Assembly: GCA_049613795.1 (NCBI GenBank)
Contig: JBMZCX010000093.1
Location: forward strand, 1 to 8,387
Length of the DNA: 8,387 nt
Reading direction: 5' to 3'
Source of the DNA: Thalassotalea_B sp049613795
Lineage (GTDB): Bacteria; Pseudomonadota; Gammaproteobacteria; Enterobacterales; Alteromonadaceae
Both the position numbers and the translations under genes were made by a program. Within the stretch, counting starts at the first letter, position 1; each line of letters starts with the position of its first letter. Shown piece after piece: positions 1 through 5,482 of this stretch. Under the pieces are notes generated by a model that searched no databases, was not told the origin of the DNA, and worked only from the letters and a program-made list of their open reading frames with translations.

Positions 1-1645
1 AAATATTGTTGGTTACGTCAACCGACAACCTGAGGCGTTGGCCCGGTTGCAGGTATTTCTTTCGGTTAAGCTTATTCCAGCGTTCAATGTCTTTAATACG
101 GACATTAAATTTGTCTGCTATACGGGCAAACGAATCACCTTTGCGCACGCGATATGTAATATTGCGCATGATGGCATTTTCACTTGGCTGTACTTTAGCG
201 GTATTTGTGCTCACTTTTTGTTTTTGCCAAACAACGAGCTTTTGACCCAGTTTAAGTGTGTCGCGTGGTGCCATGCCGTTCCACTTAGCTAAACTACGAT
301 AATTGACACGATAGGCACGGCTTATATCCCATAAGGTGTCGCCAGACTTTACGATATGATAGCTCTTTTTACCTTTTTTAGGCTTGTTTTGTTTGGCTGC
401 CAATCGTTGTGATTGTGACAAAATATATTGGTCGAGTGACTTAGCGGCAACAGGTATTAATAAATGCTTACCTGCGCGAATTTGGTTACCTTTAATGTTG
501 TTAACTTGCTTGATCACACCCACTTCAGTATTAAACTTTTGCGCGATAATGCCTAAGCTGTCGCCATTGCGAATTTTATAACGTTGCCATGCAAGGCGAT
601 CTTTAGTGCTTAATTTTGCTAAGCCTTGTTTAAAGTGGTCAACTTTATTGTTGGGTATTACTAAATAATGCGGCCCTTTAGGGTCGGTTGCCCAACGGTT
701 ATAGCCAGGGTTTAAATGTTGTAATTCAGCTAACGAAAGTTGAGCCAACTCGGCGGCTTTTGCGAGGTCTATTTGTGAGCCAATATCAACTTGGCTGATC
801 ACACTGGTATTGTGTAATTTGTATAGCTTAATGCCCAAAAAGTCTGAGCGTTTTACTAAATCTGCTAGGGCAAGTAACTTAGGCACATAAGCGCGTGTTT
901 CTTTAGGCAGATTGAGCGACCAAAAGTCAGTAGGCATGTTTTTACGCGCATTGCTTTTAACCGCGCGTCTTACTCTACCTTCACCAGAATTATATGCCGC
1001 AAGCGCTAGTAACCAGTCGCCATCAAAATACTTATGTAAATACTTTAAATATGCAATAGCGCCTTTGGTAGAGGCTACCACGTCTCGTCGTCCGTCGTAC
1101 CACCAGTTTTGCTTCATGCCAAAGCGCGTACCCGTACCGGGAACAAATTGCCACATACCTGAGGCTCTGCCATGGGAGTAGGCAAAAGGATCAAAAGCAC
1201 TTTCGACAATCGGCAATAGTGCCATTTCAATAGGCATATCGTTAGCTTCAAGCTCTTCAACAATAAAATGAAGGAAAGGTTCAGCGCGCTTAGCAACACG
1301 GTCTAAATAAGAAGGGTGTTTACTGTACCAATTGCGTTGAGCGATCACTCGCTTATTTTGTGGCACATTAAAGGTTATTTGGCTCCTTATACGCTGCCAA
1401 AGGTCGTCAGTAACATAGGTGTCGTTTTCTGACAGTGTTATATCGACATCGTCTACTGGGTGCATGACGTTAATCGCACCATCAGCACTTAGCGCTTGTG
1501 CGATATCGGTAGGAGTTGCAATTTCTGCTGAATTAATATTAGTTGGTAAGTTGTTTGTTTCGGTGGAGTTTGCTATTTGCTCAAATGTTGTCTGACAACC
1601 AGAAAGCGCAAAAATAGCGATTAAAGAATAAGGTAAATACTTCAT
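1..1645 (-). CDS. mltD: Membrane-bound lytic murein transglycosylase D, lipoprotein with three LysM domains (C-terminus cut by window edge)
   Basis: Cleaves the glycan strands of peptidoglycan, leaving 1,6-anhydromuramyl ends; family members are anchored to the outer membrane. I translated the minus strand from the ATG at 1645-1643. It stays open to position 1, giving at least 548 residues with no stop. Residues 1-17 form a lipoprotein signal ending in the lipobox LSGC, with Cys17 as the predicted lipidated residue. The transglycosylase domain covers about residues 95-260: the catalytic Glu is E148 in ESAFDPFAYSHG, followed by ASGMWQFVPGTG and AAYNSGEGR (216-223). Three LysM peptidoglycan-binding repeats follow, starting near residues 355, 429 and 497. 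The third ends about seven residues before the window edge, so little is probably missing. It is longer than E. coli MltD (about 450 residues). It lies 77 bases downstream of gloB on the same strand, the same adjacency as in E. coli. No clear Shine-Dalgarno precedes the ATG. Confidence 0.95.
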   Translation of the reverse strand, partial: MKYLPYSLIAIFALSGCQTTFEQIANSTETNNLPTNINSAEIATPTDIAQALSADGAINVMHPVDDVDITLSENDTYVTDDLWQRIRSQITFNVPQNKRVIAQRNWYSKHPSYLDRVAKRAEPFLHFIVEELEANDMPIEMALLPIVESAFDPFAYSHGRASGMWQFVPGTGTRFGMKQNWWYDGRRDVVASTKGAIAYLKYLHKYFDGDWLLALAAYNSGEGRVRRAVKSNARKNMPTDFWSLNLPKETRAYVPKLLALADLVKRSDFLGIKLYKLHNTSVISQVDIGSQIDLAKAAELAQLSLAELQHLNPGYNRWATDPKGPHYLVIPNNKVDHFKQGLAKLSTKDRLAWQRYKIRNGDSLGIIAQKFNTEVGVIKQVNNIKGNQIRAGKHLLIPVAAKSLDQYILSQSQRLAAKQNKPKKGKKSYHIVKSGDTLWDISRAYRVNYRSLAKWNGMAPRDTLKLGQKLVVWQKQKVSTNTAKVQPSENAIMRNITYRVRKGDSFARIADKFNVRIKDIERWNKLNRKKYLQPGQRLRLSVDVTNNI

Positions 1646-1722
1646 ATAATTGTGATCAAATTAATTTGGCCAACAGTGTTACTTATTTATGCATACTATT
1701 CAACTGCGCTGGTTGATTGGGC

Positions 1723-2529
1723 TTAAAAATTATTTTTCCATTCCCGAAGTACTGTAAAGGTTTCAAGACCTTCATTTAATGGTTTATTGCAATATTCTTG
1801 TGCCGTTTCAATTATTGTTGGGCTATTACAGCGAAGAAAAGGGTTAATTAAACCTTCGGTAGCAATAGTGCTTGGTAGAGATATTTTATCTTGCTCACGC
1901 AGTAATTTTACATGATTGTAATAATGAATAAGATCGACATTGTCAGGCTCTACTGTGAGTGCAAATGCTAAATTGTCGAGCGTATATTCATGCGTGCAAT
2001 AAACGCGCGTTTGAGGAGGTAAAGTACTGAGCTTGCCAAGAGAGTGATACATTTGCGCTGGCGTCCCTTCAAATAGTCGACCACAGCCTCCTGAAAATAA
2101 CGTATCTCCGCAAAATAAAATGTCATTACAAAGATAAGCAATATGGCCTTTAGTATGTCCGGGTAAATCGATAATGGTAAAGTCAAGCGCAACTGGGACG
2201 AGTGCGACCTTATCACCTTCAACTAATTTTATATCACTACTGTCAACGGCTTCTAATGCGGGTCCGTAAATAGTAAGAGGCCATTGCTGCTGTTGGCAAT
2301 ACTCGCGCAATGCGTTAACACCACCAATATGATCGTTATGATGGTGAGTGATTAATATGCTGTGTAATTGCAAACCGTGTTGTTGAATATAGTGAATGCA
2401 AACGCTAGCGTCACCGGGGTCAACCAATACTAATGAATTATTATCTTTAGCCGTTATTGCCCAAATGTAATTGTCTGAAAAGGCTTTTATTGGGGTTATT
2501 TCGATGAGATCGTTAGAATTAGTTGGCAC
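1723..2529 (-). CDS. gloB: Hydroxyacylglutathione hydrolase (glyoxalase II)
   Basis: Hydrolyses S-D-lactoylglutathione to D-lactate and glutathione, the second step of methylglyoxal detoxification in the cytoplasm. The 268-residue protein has the metallo-beta-lactamase fold signature THHHNDH at 61-67 (ligands H62, H64, D66, H67). The remaining dinuclear metal ligands are H125 (PGHTKGH), D142 (CGDTLFSGGCGR) and H180 (THEYT). The C-terminal glyoxalase II domain ends with the NPFLR substrate-binding segment at 229-233. Length is slightly above the usual 250-260. The start is GTG at 2529-2527: an in-frame TGA lies just upstream, no ATG occurs before the conserved SDNYIW, and GAGG sits about 10 bases upstream as the ribosome-binding site. 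It is followed by mltD on the same strand and is divergent from yafS, as in E. coli. Confidence 0.96.
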   Translation of the reverse strand: MPTNSNDLIEITPIKAFSDNYIWAITAKDNNSLVLVDPGDASVCIHYIQQHGLQLHSILITHHHNDHIGGVNALREYCQQQQWPLTIYGPALEAVDSSDIKLVEGDKVALVPVALDFTIIDLPGHTKGHIAYLCNDILFCGDTLFSGGCGRLFEGTPAQMYHSLGKLSTLPPQTRVYCTHEYTLDNLAFALTVEPDNVDLIHYYNHVKLLREQDKISLPSTIATEGLINPFLRCNSPTIIETAQEYCNKPLNEGLETFTVLREWKNNF

Positions 2530-2582
2530 TGCTTTATATCCTCAATATACTAGTAGTATCAGTATACTAATATTTATTGTTG
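2530..2582. promoter_or_regulatory. Divergent gloB/yafS promoter region with alternating ATACTA half-sites
   Basis: This 53-base gap must carry the start signals for both divergent genes. It holds ATACTA (2547-2552), its inverse TAGTAT (2554-2559) and ATACTA again (2564-2569), plus the 8-base palindrome AGTATACT (2561-2568). The TATACT hexamers at 2546-2551 and 2563-2568 could serve as -10 elements for yafS, but no convincing -35 box is visible. Whether the repeated motif is an operator or only AT-rich promoter sequence cannot be decided from the sequence. Confidence 0.35.
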
Positions 2583-3356
2583 ATGAAACCTGCTTTAGCG
2601 TTTAGACAGCCACATTACCCTAAATCGTGGCAAAAATTACCCAATGGCGACTTGGTACGCGATCATATTGATCAAGTATTAGCGCCATGGTGGCCTAAGT
2701 TTTTTGGTTATCATTTGTTAAAAGTAGGGGCATTAAGCGGTGATTTAGACAGCTCATTGTCAACCATTAAACATCAAGTAACTTTGGCTGAGCCAAAACA
2801 TAACCCTGATATAGCAGCCGACATTGACGACTTACCATTACTTGAACATAGCGTTGATGTGTGTGTATTGAGCCATACACTAGAGTTTTCGCTAGACCCT
2901 CATCATGTTATTCGTGAAGCGAATCGGGTGTTAATTCCTAATGGTTATTTGGTGATCACGGGCTTTAACCCGTTCAGTTTAGTGGGGTTAAATAAATTAA
3001 TACCTTATCGACGTGAAACATCGCCTTGGAATGAACGTTTTTTTTCTGCAATGCGAGTAAAAGACTGGCTGCATTTAATGGGCTATGAAATTTTAGCCGA
3101 TGAAAAGTGTTTGCACTCAACCCTTACGGGCACTATTAGCCAAGGTATTATTGCGCGAAACTGGCGTAAGTTTGCTAGCCACTATTTACCCCAGTTAGGC
3201 TCTGTTTACGTGATTGTAGCTAAAAAAAGGGTATTGCCACTCACGCCAATTAAACCCAAATGGAAGTTAAGAGCCAAGCTTGAGCCAATTAACGTATCAA
3301 CCAAAATATCGTCAATGCAACAGTCGAAAAATCGTTGTATAAATAAACCTAAATAA
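2583..3356 (+). CDS. yafS: YafS-family SAM-dependent methyltransferase-like protein
   Basis: A 257-residue protein matching the E. coli YafS family, a class I methyltransferase fold (Methyltransf_11 type) with no established substrate. The match is visible in the opening MKPA, in FFGYHLLKVGALS (40-52), in HSVDVCVLSHTL (89-100), in DPHHVIREANRVL (105-117) and in the motif GYLVITGFNPFSL (121-133). The usual glycine-rich SAM loop is weak (KVGALSGDLD), as in other YafS proteins, so catalysis is not assured. The C-terminal 40 residues are basic and low in complexity. I chose the ATG at 2583 because family members start MKPA; an in-frame TTG at 2577 is possible but less likely. No clear Shine-Dalgarno is present. 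In E. coli the gene is also divergent from gloB. Here a NIF3-like gene follows 45 bases downstream, probably in the same operon. Confidence 0.9.
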   Translation: MKPALAFRQPHYPKSWQKLPNGDLVRDHIDQVLAPWWPKFFGYHLLKVGALSGDLDSSLSTIKHQVTLAEPKHNPDIAADIDDLPLLEHSVDVCVLSHTLEFSLDPHHVIREANRVLIPNGYLVITGFNPFSLVGLNKLIPYRRETSPWNERFFSAMRVKDWLHLMGYEILADEKCLHSTLTGTISQGIIARNWRKFASHYLPQLGSVYVIVAKKRVLPLTPIKPKWKLRAKLEPINVSTKISSMQQSKNRCINKPK

Positions 3357-3401
3357 TTATTTAAAGTTCTTTAAGTATTCATTAATTCTATTGGAAAAAA
3401 A

Positions 3402-4160
3402 ATGTTAGCGAGCAAATTTGAACAACATCTCAATCAATTACTTAAGCCAGAGCAAATAAAAGATTTTTGCCCTAACGGCTTACAAGTTGAAGGAAAAAGT
3501 GAGATCAACAAAGTGATCACTGGCGTTACTGCCACACAAGCGTTAATTGAACAAGCGATTGCAGAAAAAGCCGATGCTTTAGTGGTTCATCATGGCTATT
3601 TTTGGAAAAATGAATCGTATGTTATTCGCGGAATGAAATATCAGCGCATTAAGGCGTTAATTGACCATGGTATTAACTTATACGCGTACCATTTACCACT
3701 TGATATTCACCCCACATTAGGTAATAACGCTCAGCTCGCTAAGTTATTGAATATTGAGGTAACAGGCCCGTTGGAGCTTGACAATCCATTGAGTGTTGCA
3801 ATTCAGGGGCAAGTGCAGCAAGCAACAAGTGGTAAAAATTTAGCACAACATATTTCAAGCCAACTCGCGCGAGAATGTTTACACATAGCCCCGCCGTCTA
3901 ATAAGCCAATAAAAACCGTTGCATGGTGTACGGGTGGTGGGCAAGGTTATATTGAGCTTGCTGCAGAGCAAGGTATTGATGCATTTATTACGGGTGAAGC
4001 ATCAGAGCAAACCACACATGTTGCAACAGAAATGGATATTCACTTTTTTGCTGCCGGTCACCATGCTACTGAGCGCTATGGCGCGAAAGCGTTAGCGCAT
4101 TACATTAATGAAAACTTAGCACTTGAGGCTAAGTTTATTGATATTGATAATCCAATTTAA
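3402..4160 (+). CDS. ybgI: NIF3/YbgI-family dinuclear metal-binding protein
   Basis: A 252-residue member of the NIF3 family, close to E. coli YbgI (247 residues), which forms toroidal hexamers with a two-metal site. Databases often call it GTP cyclohydrolase 1 type 2, but the biological role is unsettled. Visible family motifs are PNGLQVEGK (24-32), ADALVVHHGYFWK (57-69), YAYHLPLDIHPTLGNNAQLA (94-113), VAWCTGGGQGYIELA (173-187), FITGEASEQ (195-203) and AAGHHATERYG (217-227). Predicted metal ligands by comparison with YbgI are H63, H64, D101, H220 and E224, all present. The ATG at 3402 directly follows a TTGGAAAA stretch, which gives only a weak ribosome-binding site. It lies 45 bases after yafS on the same strand, and the elyC gene converges on it with a 33-base gap. 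Confidence 0.93.
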   Translation: MLASKFEQHLNQLLKPEQIKDFCPNGLQVEGKSEINKVITGVTATQALIEQAIAEKADALVVHHGYFWKNESYVIRGMKYQRIKALIDHGINLYAYHLPLDIHPTLGNNAQLAKLLNIEVTGPLELDNPLSVAIQGQVQQATSGKNLAQHISSQLARECLHIAPPSNKPIKTVAWCTGGGQGYIELAAEQGIDAFITGEASEQTTHVATEMDIHFFAAGHHATERYGAKALAHYINENLALEAKFIDIDNPI

Positions 4161-4188
4161 CTCGCTATTGAAAGCAAAATTAATAATA

Positions 4189-4216
4189 AATGGCTAAAAA
4201 ATGGATTTTAGCCATT
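4189..4216 (-). terminator. Hairpin terminator at the end of elyC
   Basis: AATGGCTAAAA (4189-4199) pairs perfectly with TTTTAGCCATT (4206-4216) around a 6-base loop, an 11-bp stem. Read on the minus strand the hairpin is followed by TATTATTAATTTT, a U-rich tail, so it best fits termination of elyC. One arm of the stem includes the last codons of elyC, and its stop codon lies within the other arm. Read on the plus strand there is no U-run, so it would be a poor intrinsic terminator for the ybgI-like gene. Confidence 0.6.
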
Positions 4217-4955
4217 GCACCACTCGGCCTACATATTCATACCAAGCATGTGTACTTTGTGCTAAAGACTTAATATTTGGTTGGTAATAACTCCAATGTT
4301 TTTCGTTATTAAACCCTTTTACCCAAGCACTTGCTGGCGCAGGTATAGCGTTAATACCTTGTTGTTTAAAATAATGTAACGCTCTGGGCATATGATCGGC
4401 ATTAGTGACTAATACCACTTGTTTGCCTTTTACACGGGGTGCAATTAATTGCGCTTCTTCTTCTGTATCTTTTGGGAAAGGCTCAACTAATATTCTTTCT
4501 TCTTTTACGCCTAATAATACTGCTGCTTGCTTCACTTTCTCTGCATTTGAAACATTGTCGCTAAGTGCCGCGCCTGAGGTAATTAACATGGCTTCAGGGT
4601 GAAGTTGTAATATTCGCAAACCTTCTACTAAACGTTGCAAAGAACAAGGTTTCAGTTGTGAAGTGGCAGGTAATGAATTTTCAGTCGTATGGCCACAGCC
4701 TAAAATAATAATGTAATCGATGGGGTGGGAAGATTGCGTAAAGGCTTGATATTGTGATTCTATCGGCAACATAAAGCGATCGGACAGTGGTGCTAACGAG
4801 GCAACCAATAAAATAAAGAAGCCAGACAATAAACATTTAAAGCTGAAAGTAGGCTTTAAGCGGTAAAAAACTAATGCTAACAATAATAAAAGTAATGCCA
4901 CAGAAAGCGGCATAATAAGCGCAATAGCAACTTTCTTTAAAAAAAATAAATCCAT
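4194..4955 (-). CDS. elyC: ElyC/YcbC-like inner-membrane protein with DUF218 domain (envelope biogenesis)
   Basis: A 253-residue protein resembling E. coli ElyC (259 residues), an inner-membrane factor linked to peptidoglycan precursor and lipid-carrier metabolism. Two hydrophobic segments, about 9-31 and 41-57, should anchor it, with the DUF218 domain (about 78-245) following. Family motifs visible are PLSDRFMLPIES (56-67), DYIIILGCGHT (80-90), LQRLVEGLRI (106-115), ITSGAA (125-130), SNAEKVKQAA (136-145), PKDTEEEAQ (161-169), VTNADHMPRAL (183-193) and YVGRVVQWLK (241-250). The nucleotide-loop motif reads GCGHT where E. coli has GGGYT. The start ATG at 4955 matches the family N-terminus (LKKV), although no Shine-Dalgarno is evident. 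YdcF and SanA share the domain, but the two N-terminal membrane segments and the C-terminus favour ElyC. It is transcribed alone, convergent with the ybgI-like gene. Confidence 0.88.
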   Translation of the reverse strand: MDLFFLKKVAIALIMPLSVALLLLLLALVFYRLKPTFSFKCLLSGFFILLVASLAPLSDRFMLPIESQYQAFTQSSHPIDYIIILGCGHTTENSLPATSQLKPCSLQRLVEGLRILQLHPEAMLITSGAALSDNVSNAEKVKQAAVLLGVKEERILVEPFPKDTEEEAQLIAPRVKGKQVVLVTNADHMPRALHYFKQQGINAIPAPASAWVKGFNNEKHWSYYQPNIKSLAQSTHAWYEYVGRVVQWLKSIF

Positions 4956-4994
4956 AAGGGGAGTTTTATCAATACTAGGTAATTAAGTAGGGTC

Positions 4995-5000
4995 ATTATA
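4995..5000 (-). promoter_or_regulatory. Candidate -10 element for elyC
   Basis: The minus strand reads TATAAT, a perfect -10 consensus, about 40 bases before the elyC start codon. The sequence at the expected -35 distance (TAAGTA around 5018-5023) is a poor match, so the promoter call rests on the -10 alone. Confidence 0.4.
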
Positions 5001-5102
5001 ATACGACAGAACAGTATTACTTAGCGAATAAATTGAATTAGCGAATAGAATGAAACACACTAGGCCTAGCGTAAATAATTATAACGACTCCGTATAGAGC
5101 TA

Positions 5103-5133
5103 TTGATATTGCTGTCAATATCAGGTTTAATAT
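5103..5133 (+). promoter_or_regulatory. Candidate lysC promoter overlapping an inverted repeat
   Basis: TTGATA (5103-5108) could be a -35 box, with TTTAAT (5126-5131, 17-base spacer) or TAATAT (5128-5133, 19-base spacer) as the -10. Transcription would then begin near 5139, just before the riboswitch. The spacer contains a perfect inverted repeat, TGATATTG (5104-5111) and CAATATCA (5116-5123), separated by 4 bases, which could be an operator. Another -10-like hexamer, TATAAC (5080-5085), lies further upstream, so the true start is uncertain. Confidence 0.35.
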
Positions 5134-5137
5134 CCAT

Positions 5138-5175
5138 GCTTAAATTTAGAATAATTACTCAAACTGAATTTAAGC
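5138..5175 (+). repeat. 12-bp inverted repeat / leader hairpin just before the lysine aptamer
   Basis: GCTTAAATTTAG (5138-5149) pairs with CTGAATTTAAGC (5164-5175), twelve base pairs with a single G-U, around a 14-base loop. It ends one base before the first strand of the aptamer's closing helix. If the transcript starts near 5139 it would cap the 5' end of the leader RNA. No terminator-like U-run follows. Confidence 0.5.
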
Positions 5176-5176
5176 A

Positions 5177-5363
5177 CCAGAAGAGGTGCGATAGCCAGGT
5201 AGTTTTCGTCAGGATCCACAATTCCAATGACCGACAACGAGGGGGACTATCGCCGAGGACAACAGTGCTTGTGGGCGCTATTTGTTCGGTCACTAAGGTT
5301 GAATCCTTAGGATTGTCACCTCTACTCAATGTTGTTGAGTAGAATAGGGTGGAGAGCTTCTGG
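5177..5363 (+). promoter_or_regulatory. Lysine riboswitch (L-box) aptamer controlling lysC
   Basis: This RNA binds lysine and lowers lysC expression when lysine is plentiful. The closing helix P1 is CCAGAAG (5177-5183) with CTTCTGG (5357-5363). The conserved AGAGGTGCG follows P1, and P2 is GCGATAG (5188-5194) with CTATCGC (5247-5253), flanked by the conserved GAGGGGG and GCCGAGG. P4 is CTAAGG (5293-5298) with CCTTAG (5305-5310) closing the typical TTGAAT loop. P5 is CTACTCAA (5322-5329) with TTGAGTAG (5335-5342), and the conserved GGGTGGAGAG leads back into P1. The arrangement and core sequences match the E. coli lysC leader closely. The small open reading frame that crosses this region is not a gene. 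Confidence 0.95.
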
Positions 5364-5420
5364 CTGAAAAGACAGTTGCTACGTTATAGTTAATATTCGT
5401 CAGCCTTTCCACTCAGTCAT

Positions 5421-5475
5421 GCTCTTCCTTGTTGTATTAATCGCTAATTATTTAATTTGATTTAGCGTAGGGAGA
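5421..5475 (+). promoter_or_regulatory. Riboswitch expression platform with predicted Shine-Dalgarno sequestering stem
   Basis: The lysC ribosome-binding site AGGGAG (5469-5474) lies 8 bases before the ATG. TCTTCCT (5423-5429) can pair with AGGGAGA (5469-5475), seven pairs with one G-U, and hide it. Inside this stem CGCTAA (5442-5447) pairs perfectly with TTAGCG (5462-5467). The same upstream strand, GCTCTTC (5421-5427), can instead pair with GGAGAGC (5351-5357) of the aptamer's 3' side. The two states exclude each other, which suggests control of translation initiation. No hairpin with a U-run is seen between the aptamer and the gene, so intrinsic termination is unlikely. Pairing was judged by eye. 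Confidence 0.6.
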
Positions 5476-5482
5476 CTTTTCC

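Noticed and set aside
6..1181. Several plus-strand open frames (6-245, 38-292, 384-581, 912-1181) and a short minus-strand frame (1114-1299)
   Set aside because: All are shadows of mltD, which is open and well conserved along the whole minus-strand frame from 1645 to the edge.
1646..1722. Terminator between gloB and mltD
   Set aside because: Only a 5-bp imperfect TCAAC/GTTGA stem with no U-run is seen, so the two genes may be co-transcribed.
2577..2582. TTG start for yafS two codons upstream
   Set aside because: Family members begin MKPA, which matches the ATG at 2583. The TTG has no better ribosome-binding site.
5103..5342. 79-codon plus-strand open frame upstream of lysC
   Set aside because: It runs through the lysine aptamer, whose RNA structure explains the sequence. 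The translation resembles no family I know, and an RNA element and a gene here are unlikely to coexist.
5367..5482. Intrinsic terminator as the riboswitch expression platform
   Set aside because: Hairpins are present, but none is followed by a run of U residues. Ribosome-binding-site pairing fits better.
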